From Actinomycetes bacterium (GTDB lineage: Bacteria > Actinomycetota > Thermoleophilia > RBG-16-64-13), in the NCBI GenBank assembly GCA_021372435.1, contig JAJFUK010000183.1, positions 1-37,320 on the forward strand: a stretch of 37,320 nucleotides of DNA, in the 5' to 3' direction. The notes under the pieces are model-generated. The model was given only the letters and a program-made list of their open reading frames with translations, was not told the origin of the DNA and searched no databases. Of this stretch, positions 15,115-21,713 are shown piece after piece (the stretch's first letter is position 1; each line of letters begins with the position of its first letter). Made by a program: the position numbers and the translations under genes.

Positions 15115-15141
15115 GGGCCATCCTCCGGGGTGGCCCGTTTT
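15115..15141 (+). terminator. Terminator of the riboswitch-controlled gene
   Basis: GGGCCA at 15115-15120 pairs with TGGCCC at 15131-15136, extended by inner TCC/GGG pairing, then GTTTTC. It lies 28 nt after the stop codon. Confidence 0.8.
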
Positions 15142-15158
15142 CTTCATCATCAGGCAGC

Positions 15159-15350
15159 CTAGGTCAAACCTAGGCTGCGAAGACTCTCGATGGGCACTAC
15201 CTTCTGGCAGTTCTCACACCAGGACTCATCAGCATCAGGTTCGACCGGAGAAATCTCCGTCCCGCAGAGTCGGCAATAACCCCAGCAGTCTTCGTCGAAC
15301 ACAGCAGCCCGTAACAGTTCTTCGGCCTCGATGTCGGTCCAGACGTGCAT
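15159..15350 (-). CDS. Small zinc-ribbon-like protein, 63 aa
   Basis: Cysteines form CRLCG near residue 26 and CENCQ near residue 45, with an acidic spacer (EPDADES). AAGGAGAT precedes the ATG. It is convergent with the secreted-protein gene and separated from it by the terminator. The function is unknown. Confidence 0.6.
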   Translation of the reverse strand: MHVWTDIEAEELLRAAVFDEDCWGYCRLCGTEISPVEPDADESWCENCQKVVPIESLRSLGLT

Positions 15351-15443
15351 GGCATATCTCCTTGGCTGGTTTTGGGCATAGCTCGGCCGCGAGAGGCAGA
15401 ACGGGGTGCCTTACTTCAGCGGCGGTACGGACAGGGGCTTGGC

Positions 15444-15674
15444 CTAGGCCAAGGGATCGGGCGGGAAGAGGACTTCCTTTTGGGGGGCTTCAATCACAGT
15501 CTCGGCCCGGAAAAGGACCTCTTGCTCATTCCCTTCAGATTGGGGTGGTGCGGCCTTCAGAGTGAAGTCCAGCGCGGTGGTGTGATCTCGATACTTGAGA
15601 CCAATCTGCCGGTCCAGTCGGTCGATGAGGTGTTGATATCTTCTCGGCCCAGGGTCGAACATCCTGTTGTTCAT
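15444..15674 (-). CDS. Hypothetical protein, 76 aa
   Basis: The ATG at 15674 has AAAGGAGG 8 nt upstream; an ATG two codons earlier is too close to it. The product begins MNNRMFDPGPRRYQHLIDRL, continues with QIGLKYRDHTTALDFTLKA and ends in an acidic/hydrophobic tail. No recognised domain. A copy of the interspersed repeat family begins about 26 nt upstream of the start. Confidence 0.55.
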   Translation of the reverse strand: MNNRMFDPGPRRYQHLIDRLDRQIGLKYRDHTTALDFTLKAAPPQSEGNEQEVLFRAETVIEAPQKEVLFPPDPLA

Positions 15675-15700
15675 GTTCATCACCTCCTTTCTGCGGCGAA

Positions 15701-15780
15701 GGGTCGGCATCGTTCGCGGCTTTGACCAAATTGCCGGAATCAATAATTACCCCTCAGAATTTTTCAACTTTTCAGGCCCA
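15701..15780 (+). repeat. Interspersed repeat, copy A
   Basis: First of four related intergenic sequences. It begins GGGTCGGCATCGTTCGCGG and contains CAATAATTACCCCTCAGAAT and TTTTTCAACTTTTCAGG. Copy B (15935-16024) matches over the same blocks, copy C (17145-17205) lacks the central block, and copy D (18187-18262) keeps the later part. All four are in the same orientation. Confidence 0.65.
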
Positions 15781-15879
15781 TAAAGAGTTCAGGACCGTTT
15801 CAGGTCGCCAATGCAAACATGCGTCCACGGAGTCACACGTCATTGGCCCACCCCCTCCGAGAGCTGTGACCCCTTAGTG

Positions 15880-15920
15880 CCCCACAGTGTCCAACTCGAA
15901 CGGAGCTAGACACTGTGGGG
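15880..15920. repeat. Perfect 12-bp inverted repeat with 17-nt loop
   Basis: CCCCACAGTGTC (15880-15891) and GACACTGTGGGG (15909-15920) are exact reverse complements. There is no T tract, so it is not an ordinary terminator. It lies between repeat copies A and B in a 470-nt gene-free stretch. It could be an RNA hairpin, a protein-binding site or a small recombination site. Confidence 0.75.
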
Positions 15921-15934
15921 TGTCCAATCTACAG

Positions 15935-16024
15935 GGGTCGGCATTGTTTGGGGCCGCACGAAACGGTTCGGAACCAACAGTTGCCCCTCAGAATTCTTCA
16001 ACTCCTCAGCTCCCCATCAGGGGT
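15935..16024 (+). repeat. Interspersed repeat, copy B
   Basis: Begins GGGTCGGCATTGTTTGGGG and contains CCAACAGTTGCCCCTCAGAA, TTCTTCAACTCCTCAGC and CCCCATCAGGGGTCC. Clearly related to copy A over about 80 bp. It lies about 125 nt upstream of the SLH-protein gene. Confidence 0.65.
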
Positions 16025-16148
16025 CCATCACGCCTGTGGTCGGTGTTTCCTATACATCCCGGAGCCGAACTCCCATGAGCGTCTCTATCGTTCGCGGCGC
16101 GTTCCGTGATAGGCTGGCTTTCAGCACAGTCCGTCAGAAGGGAGACCC

Positions 16149-17141
16149 GTGGATAGAGTGCGTTTCTCAGCGGTAGCACTGCTCTTCGCCCTGCCTCTGG
16201 TATTCCCCGTGGCCCCTGCCTTGGCGGATGGAGACACCACCCCGCCCGTTCTCACGTCTCTCAGCTTCTCCAGCGCTCCGCTTGACGTCCGTGCCTCCGA
16301 TGCCACGCTTGCAGTGACGGCCACGGCCACCGATGACCTGTCAGGCGTCAGATTCATCCGAGTGCACTTCGATCCCCCCGGCTCGTCGGGTGGCGTCTCG
16401 ACCCGTGACATCCGTCCACCGGCGACCAGCAGTATCGCCACGTTTCCCCAGTATGCGCCCGGGGGAGAATGGCAAGTTACGGTCAGGGTGGACGACAACG
16501 TAGGCAACTGGTATCAGTACAGCACGTTTGAACTTGAAGTAATGGGCTTCCCCACAACCATCGAGGTGGTGTCGACCCCCACGGCTGCACCTGCCCCCCC
16601 AGCATTCAGTGATGTTGCCCCCAGCCATCCGTACTACGTACCAATCAACACTTTGGCCTCTCTGGGCATCATTGGCGGCTACGGAGACGGCAGGTTCGGC
16701 CCCGACAACCCGGTGACCAGACGGCAGTTCGCCAAGATGGTGGTGCGGACGCTCGGCATCCCGCCCGGCACCTCCACGCAGACCCCCTTCACCGACCTTG
16801 GCACGCCGGATAAGAACGGCGACCCCCACAAGTACGTGGCAGTCTGCGTTGCCTACGGCATCACGACAGGCAAAACCCCCACCACGTTCGCTCCCTACGA
16901 CAACATGACGAGAGCACAGCTCATCACCATGGTGGCCCGGGCGGCGAATCTACCAGAACCACCTGCCGGTTATGCTCCTGTGTTCGGGAACTTCTCTCAC
17001 GACCACTATCCCTGGGCACGAAAAGCCGCCTACGCAGGGCTGCTTGACGGTCTACAGGGCATGGGACCCACCTACATCTTCTGGAAATCGGCTACACGGG
17101 GCGAGGTGTGCGTTCTTCTCTATAACCTGCTCCAGCGGTAG
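16149..17141 (+). CDS. S-layer homology (SLH) domain surface protein with Ig-like domain
   Basis: 330 aa from a GTG with AAGGGAG upstream. Signal peptide 1-26 ends PALA. Residues 28-135 form an Ig-like/bacterial surface domain (DTTPPVLTSLSFS, WQVTVRVDDNVGNW). A short Pro/Ala linker follows. Three SLH repeats complete the protein: about 152-207 (FSDVAPSHPYYVPINTLASL), about 216-272 (FTDLGTPDKNG, then CVAYGITTG) and about 281-330 (FSHDHYPWARKAAYAGLLDG). SLH triplets bind secondary cell-wall polymers, so the protein should be displayed on the wall. It is unusual cargo for a small integrative element. Repeat copy C starts 4 nt after its stop. Confidence 0.88.
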   Translation: MDRVRFSAVALLFALPLVFPVAPALADGDTTPPVLTSLSFSSAPLDVRASDATLAVTATATDDLSGVRFIRVHFDPPGSSGGVSTRDIRPPATSSIATFPQYAPGGEWQVTVRVDDNVGNWYQYSTFELEVMGFPTTIEVVSTPTAAPAPPAFSDVAPSHPYYVPINTLASLGIIGGYGDGRFGPDNPVTRRQFAKMVVRTLGIPPGTSTQTPFTDLGTPDKNGDPHKYVAVCVAYGITTGKTPTTFAPYDNMTRAQLITMVARAANLPEPPAGYAPVFGNFSHDHYPWARKAAYAGLLDGLQGMGPTYIFWKSATRGEVCVLLYNLLQR

Positions 17142-17144
17142 TAA

Positions 17145-17205
17145 GGGTCGGCATCGTTCACGGGCTTCCATCCAATCGCCGCAACCAATAATCCCCATCA
17201 GGAGT
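17145..17205 (+). repeat. Interspersed repeat, copy C
   Basis: Begins GGGTCGGCATCGTTCACGGG, contains CCGCAACCAATAATCCCC and then CATCAGGAGTCTTTGG. Compared with copies A and B it lacks the central CTCAGAATTCTTCAACT block. It follows the SLH stop codon by 3 nt. Confidence 0.6.
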
Positions 17206-17432
17206 CTTTGGGTCTTCGAGCACCGGGGGGCTGGGGTCGAACACGCGTTCCAACGTCGTTGCGCATCCAGTGTGCTATCCGCGAGAGGCGACGTAGGCGA
17301 GTGCATAAGAGGCCCCCTACAGAGCGCGTGCGGCCAGAAGACTGGAGCCGCTCTGGATTGGCTGCCTGCCGTCTGCTTAAATCAACTAATGGAGAGCGTG
17401 GGCAGTGCCGAATCTGATTGTGACGCGAATGC

Positions 17433-17460
17433 TTGAAAAGCTCGCTTGTTGCGCTATACT
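17433..17460 (+). promoter_or_regulatory. Promoter (TTGAAA-N16-TATACT) of the NYN gene
   Basis: TTGAAA at 17433-17438 and TATACT at 17455-17460 with a 16-bp spacer. The start would be near 17467, only a few bases before a perfect terminator hairpin. Confidence 0.7.
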
Positions 17461-17473
17461 GGTATCACTTGCT

Positions 17474-17514
17474 CCCCGTTCGACGCGACTAGCCTCGAAC
17501 GGGGTTATTCTTTT
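17474..17514 (+). terminator. Leader terminator (attenuator candidate) upstream of the NYN gene
   Basis: CCCCGTTCGA (17474-17483) and TCGAACGGGG (17495-17504) pair perfectly around an 11-nt loop and are followed by TTATTCTTTT. It lies between the promoter and the NYN start codon (17528), so it should stop most transcripts after about 45 nt unless overridden. Confidence 0.75.
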
Positions 17515-17527
17515 GGGAGGCTGAGCC

Positions 17528-18175
17528 TTGCCTGAGGAGCCTGTAGTCAAGCGAACCATCGTCTTTTTCGACGGCCAAAACCTGTTTCATACGGGGAAGG
17601 AGATTTTCCAGATTCCGTATCCCAACTACGACGTTGCTGCGCTCGCTCAACTCTTATGTACACGCGAGGGGTGGCAACTTACACAGACTCGGTTCTACAC
17701 AGGTGTTCCCGAGGCTGGCCGCGACCCTTTCTGGCATGGGTTCTGGAGTAGAAAGACCGCACAGATGACGAGGTCAGGAGTCGTCTGCTTCACTCGTCAA
17801 CTCCACTACGTGACATCTACGACGCAGCTCGCGAATGGAACAACGCAGGTCGTTGAGGTTGGACAGGAGAAGGGGGTCGACGTTCGTATCGCGCTCGATG
17901 TCATTCGACTAGCTCGACAGAACGCATACGATGTCGCGATTATCGTTAGCCGGGACCAGGACTTCTCTGAGGTCGCTGACGAAATTCGGGCACTGGGGAA
18001 AGAACAGAATCGATGGATTAAGATTGCGTCGGCCTTCTGTTGCGATGGAAATCCGCCGCGCAGGGGCATCAACAAGACGGACTGGCTTCGTATTAGTCAG
18101 ACGGAATACAACTCTTGCGTGGATTCCCGCGACTACAGGCCGCCAGCCTCGCAGGCCAGGCTGCCGTTCTCATAG
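17528..18175 (+). CDS. NYN-domain (PIN-like) nuclease, LabA/DUF88 type
   Basis: 215 aa from a TTG start with GGGAGG upstream. The NYN pattern is complete: TIVFFDGQNLFHTG with Asp15 and Asn18, then KGVDVRIALD with Asp118 and Asp124, then IIVSRDQDFSEVADE with Asp143 and Asp145. These acidic residues form the metal-binding site of PIN-like ribonucleases. The middle has a cysteine and Thr-rich insertion. It stands alone behind a promoter-terminator leader. Stand-alone NYN proteins of mobile elements are thought to cleave RNA, possibly in defence or regulation. The target is unknown. Confidence 0.85.
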   Translation: MPEEPVVKRTIVFFDGQNLFHTGKEIFQIPYPNYDVAALAQLLCTREGWQLTQTRFYTGVPEAGRDPFWHGFWSRKTAQMTRSGVVCFTRQLHYVTSTTQLANGTTQVVEVGQEKGVDVRIALDVIRLARQNAYDVAIIVSRDQDFSEVADEIRALGKEQNRWIKIASAFCCDGNPPRRGINKTDWLRISQTEYNSCVDSRDYRPPASQARLPFS

Positions 18176-18186
18176 CCGCTTTGCTG

Positions 18187-18262
18187 CCCGAGCGGCCCTC
18201 GGACTATTGCCCGGGCCAACAATTCCTCCTCAGAACTCTTCAACTTTCCAATCCCCCATATG
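18187..18262 (+). repeat. Interspersed repeat, copy D
   Basis: Contains AGCGGCCCTCGGACTATTGC, GGCCAACAATT, CCTCAGAACTCTTCAACTTT and a CCCCCATATGG end. Aligns to copies A and B over about 75 bp with about two-thirds identity by eye. It starts 11 nt after the NYN stop, as copy C does after the SLH gene. Confidence 0.55.
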
Positions 18263-18466
18263 GTTCAGCACTTCCTACCTGGCCCCGAGGAACGCATGGG
18301 AAACGACGGTATCGACCGTGAAGGTCCCCAATCAGATGCTGTCACCGCTCTGGGGGAACCTTAGGAAGGGAGGAGGGGGAAGGGGGACTATAGGGGGGTA
18401 GGGCAAGAAATGAGTCCTAACTCTGTTAAGACTCTATTTCTGCTGGTAGGTTAGTTAGGAGGGGGG

Positions 18467-19320
18467 TTATCTACAGAACTCTGCAAGGTAAGAGTAGTAT
18501 GTCTTCCTCTGGTCAAATCTCTCTACTGTGGATAGCACTCCTCTGATGCTCCTATCTCTTGAGGACTCCCATCATGAATGGATATCTATATGTGCCCCTC
18601 TCAAATAGGATATCTCTTCAAGGGAATTCTCTGTAGCGTCCCTTTTTTGGCTGGCCGCCAATAGAAGAAGCCGCCCTCCGTTTGGTGTCCATTTTCACCT
18701 CTCAGATTTCTCATTAGCTTCCTCATGTCAGAATGAGATTTAGCCAAATACTAGAATGCCTCAAATTCGCGCTGTAGTACCCCTAGAACGCTACGCAATC
18801 TTTTTAGGTACCTGGTGTCGCAAAGTAGAATTAGGCCTCTGAGAGAGTTTTTGGCCCCCTTGTTCTTGGCATCTGACTTTGCTGCAGATTCTCCCCATCA
18901 TTGATTGTGAACTCCTTGATACCAAGAAAGCCGCAAAGTCGATAGCCATCTTTACCTGGGAATGCCGGTCATGACAGCTATGTCTCGAACATCAGATTGA
19001 CAAATTTCCGCCCCGAAGAGATTTATCACGTCGTTTTGTTTTACACATCATCGGGCGCTTTCAAACCTATGGTGTGCTTTAGGGCACCTACGATGAGATT
19101 TTGCGCCACAAAAGAAGGTTACTCCACCCTCAACCCCTGCAGAGTTCTCACACCAGCACTTTTTCCCCAGAGATGCCCTCACTTTTTGGGCACCCGAAGA
19201 GACCATCATCATCTGGTAAGCACCACTCTGATGGTCGTTCTACAGCAATAACCCCCTCATATCGTTCCAGAAACAGGTGGCCTCCCACTAGCTATGCTTG
19301 ATACTTTTGACAGTATAGCG
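18467..19320 (-). pseudogene. Decayed gene in a low-GC segment, unknown family
   Basis: Between 18263 and 19646 there is no intact gene and G+C content falls clearly below the rest. The minus strand gives protein-like pieces in shifting frames: GYRLCGFLGIKEFTINDGEN near 18930, AKNKGAKNSLRGLILLCDTR near 18850, YLAKSHSDMRKLMRNLRGEN near 18720, and GVLSTVERFDQRKTYYSYLA ending at a stop at 18467-18469. Several frameshifts and in-frame stops separate them. They read as one degenerate protein of perhaps 250-280 residues. I do not recognise it. The low G+C suggests a foreign origin different from its surroundings. Confidence 0.4.
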
Positions 19321-19646
19321 TGCTGAAATAGGCAGTTTCCTTAGGCAGAGTTCTCAGCGGGTGATGCCGTCAACCCGAAAAACCTGTCCGTGACGTGCAC
19401 TCTTTGCGTCAGACCATGAGCGACCGCGTCTGCTCGACAGTGAATGGCCGCCGACGAGAACCATTCCGTAACTGGCTGCCGAGCTCTTGCCGCTGGGGGG
19501 GTTCTCTGATGGGCGAGTCACCGAAGTAGACGGTTCCCGATGCGGCGCGCGAATAAAGGCACTTCGTCCCTCTGCCGATAGCGATAGCAGGACCGGCGTG
19601 CTGACGAAGTCGGTTGTTCTGCAGAGCTGTTTCAAGGAGAGCGACG

Positions 19647-20423
19647 ATGAGGTACCGTCGTGGACTAATTGTCCGGGGAGAAAGGGGAATCAGCGCGGCG
19701 GTGTCCGCTGTTGCCGCGCTTGTTGCGATTGTGCTAGTCGCGGTATTCTCCGGGGGATGTGGTGAAGCTGCATCCGCGATTACGAACACCACAGCGGTTC
19801 AGAGTGTAGCAGCGACGGCGACCTCTCTTGCGCCAACAACAACCGCTGCAGCCGGAGTCACTACCAGCGTTCTTTCCATGCACGAGAAGATTCAACAGGA
19901 GGAGGCGGCGCGGGAAGAACAGGTCGCCGCAGATATGGCCACATCGACAACGACAGTTGTGACGGCACCACCCACTACGGCACCACCCACCACGGCACCA
20001 CCCACCACGGCGCACGAAGCCGTTCTGGCTCTGGGCGATGGTCGAAGGCTCAGCTCTGAACAGTGGCAGCAGATAGTCACTTACTTTGACGCCATGAATC
20101 CACTTGTAGAGGAGCAAGCAAGGATTTACGACGAGGCTTGGCCGTGGGCAAGTTCAGGCCTTTGGGGAAGCGACCCATTCAAGTGGGCTGTTATAAAGCT
20201 CGTCGTTAACCAGCGCGACCTATGGAAGCAGTTGGAGGCGATAAACCCACCGCCACTCTTGTATCAGCACCATGCGGCCATGACTACAGCTGCTCACTAT
20301 TATTACCAGGCCTTGGCGCACGGCAGCTACGCTGACCTCCGGACCGCGTGCCAATTCACGGAAGAGGCTGAAAGCCTTCTGGCCGAGTTCAACCACCTTC
20401 TCGACACGGCGAACTGGGAATAG
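19647..20423 (+). CDS. Lipoprotein of unknown function with Pro/Thr repeat linker, 258 aa
   Basis: The ATG at 19647 has AAGGAGA upstream. A hydrophobic segment (about 15-36) ends in the lipobox FSGGC with Cys38. Next come a Thr/Ala-rich stretch, a short charged helix (KIQQEEAAREEQVA) and three PPTTA repeats encoded by a 15-bp tandem repeat. Then a helical C-terminal domain follows (SSEQWQQIVTYFDAMNPLVE, VVNQRDLWKQLEAINPPP, TEEAESLLAEFNHLL). It should be anchored outside the membrane. Style and Thr-rich linker resemble the chromosome's own lipoproteins. No function can be named. Confidence 0.75.
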   Translation: MRYRRGLIVRGERGISAAVSAVAALVAIVLVAVFSGGCGEAASAITNTTAVQSVAATATSLAPTTTAAAGVTTSVLSMHEKIQQEEAAREEQVAADMATSTTTVVTAPPTTAPPTTAPPTTAHEAVLALGDGRRLSSEQWQQIVTYFDAMNPLVEEQARIYDEAWPWASSGLWGSDPFKWAVIKLVVNQRDLWKQLEAINPPPLLYQHHAAMTTAAHYYYQALAHGSYADLRTACQFTEEAESLLAEFNHLLDTANWE

Positions 20424-20564
20424 CCATCTTGCATACACGGCTGGCAAGCTCCTCGCCGTGGAAGGTTTTGGCAAGCCCACCGCTCTTCGGTCGCAGACAC
20501 CAGGAACCCTGGTGGTAGCAGTCTTTTCGTTGCCCGTTGGCTGTGAATCACGGGTGTCTTGGCC

Positions 20565-21584
20565 CTAGAATGGGCTGATTTCTGGAGCCACAGTGGGTTC
20601 TGCGCTAGACGAATCAGGCGGGGTCTCAGGAGTAACGGCAAGCTGCAACCTCTTCACCCGGGGGGCAAAGGTCTTGCGAAACAACGAAACCGTGTGCACC
20701 ATCCACTCGACGTACTCGGCCCAGGCTGCGCGGTCATGAAGGTCAGCCTCTCGGTAGAGTGCGATGATTTTGTCCATGCTGTCGGCATTCGGATTCCAGA
20801 GCAGCTGCTGGCCAATCTCCTGCTCGATGGCCGCTTTGTCCATCTCCAGCTGTGGCAAGGCGAGGTCCGCTACCTTGTTACCGATGTAGACCCTAACCCC
20901 TAACTTGCCCTCGTCGACGTTGCAGGCGCAGGACAGCACTATGTTCGCCCTTCCGAGCGGTACGTCGAACCAGTACTGCGGGCGTGGAGTCTGGGTGGAG
21001 GACAGCGTCTTGCTCGATTTGAGCTTCTCGCTCACCTGCGTCCAGAACTCCAGCTGAATCTGGCGCGTTTCGCTCAGTTCTTCGTTCGTTCCGGCCGCTG
21101 CCGCCTGCCTAGCCATCTGGCTCGGACGTGACACCACATTGAACCTTACCGCCGGACGAGATTCATCAATCTGCCAGAGTTCCAGAGTGACCCCGTAGAA
21201 CTCCAGTTGCTCAGTCGTATGGTCGTTGAGCCAATCCAGAGTCTTCTGATGCTCATCGGTGAACTTCTCGCTAATCCAGATGACCGCCCGTGCATCCAGG
21301 ACCGAGGCGTAGGTGAGCAGCTTGCCCAAGTGGTCATGATTGGTCTTGCCGAACTGGTTCTCTATCACCACGTAGCGGCCGGTTCCCACGTCCTTCGCCA
21401 GAATGTCGGCCGAATAGGGGCCAATCGCCACTTCGATGTTCTGGACCTCCAGTTCGAGACCAACTGCCCCCGAAAGAAGAGCCATGTTCTCGGCACGAGC
21501 CAGCCATGGGGTGAAATGATATTGCTCGTTCTCCCAAACCCGACGTACGTTCACCGGAACGATTGAACCCAGGTCATCCGCCAT
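20565..21584 (-). CDS. DUF4268-type protein with PD-(D/E)XK nuclease-like N-terminus
   Basis: 339 aa. Residues 48-100 hold a PD-(D/E)XK-like core: IGPYSADILA with Asp60, then YVVIENQFGKTNHDHLGKLL with Glu75 and Gln77. The DUF4268 region follows (about 185-315; LEFWTQVSEKLKSS, WFDVPLGRANIVLSC, QLLWNPNADSMDK). The C-terminus is Pro/Ser-rich. GGGGAGGAGG precedes the ATG. It lies 130 nt downstream of the methyltransferase-endonuclease gene on the same strand, so it is probably part of the same restriction-modification locus. Whether it cuts DNA is inferred from the fold. Confidence 0.75.
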   Translation of the reverse strand: MADDLGSIVPVNVRRVWENEQYHFTPWLARAENMALLSGAVGLELEVQNIEVAIGPYSADILAKDVGTGRYVVIENQFGKTNHDHLGKLLTYASVLDARAVIWISEKFTDEHQKTLDWLNDHTTEQLEFYGVTLELWQIDESRPAVRFNVVSRPSQMARQAAAAGTNEELSETRQIQLEFWTQVSEKLKSSKTLSSTQTPRPQYWFDVPLGRANIVLSCACNVDEGKLGVRVYIGNKVADLALPQLEMDKAAIEQEIGQQLLWNPNADSMDKIIALYREADLHDRAAWAEYVEWMVHTVSLFRKTFAPRVKRLQLAVTPETPPDSSSAEPTVAPEISPF

Positions 21585-21666
21585 TTAGGCCCTCCTCCCC
21601 GATAGGCAGCCCTTCCAGAGTCTCTCTCATGTCCAAATCCAACACATAGACCTGCGGAACCCTCAT
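21574..21666 (-). CDS. Possible 30-aa leader peptide between the two restriction genes
   Basis: An ATG (21664-21666, minus) with GGGAG six bases upstream opens 30 codons: MRVPQVYVLDLDMRETLEGL followed by PIGEEGLNGG, with a stop inside the first codons of the DUF4268 gene. Overlap suggests translational coupling. It fills the otherwise empty gap but is too short for codon-based proof. Confidence 0.3.
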   Translation of the reverse strand: MRVPQVYVLDLDMRETLEGLPIGEEGLNGG

Positions 21667-21713
21667 TGCCTGCTCCCATCTCATCGAGCGGGTCGGGCCA
21701 TGGACGGTCTGGC

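Noticed and set aside
15701-18262. Integron-like attC sites
   Set aside because: The repeats lack the GTTRRRY/RYYYAAC core pair at their ends and the only integrase is a phage type far away. Kept only as an unexplained repeat family.
19980-20015. Short tandem repeat as a possible CRISPR
   Set aside because: The 15-bp units encode a PPTTA linker in the lipoprotein and have no spacers. No CRISPR array was seen in the window.
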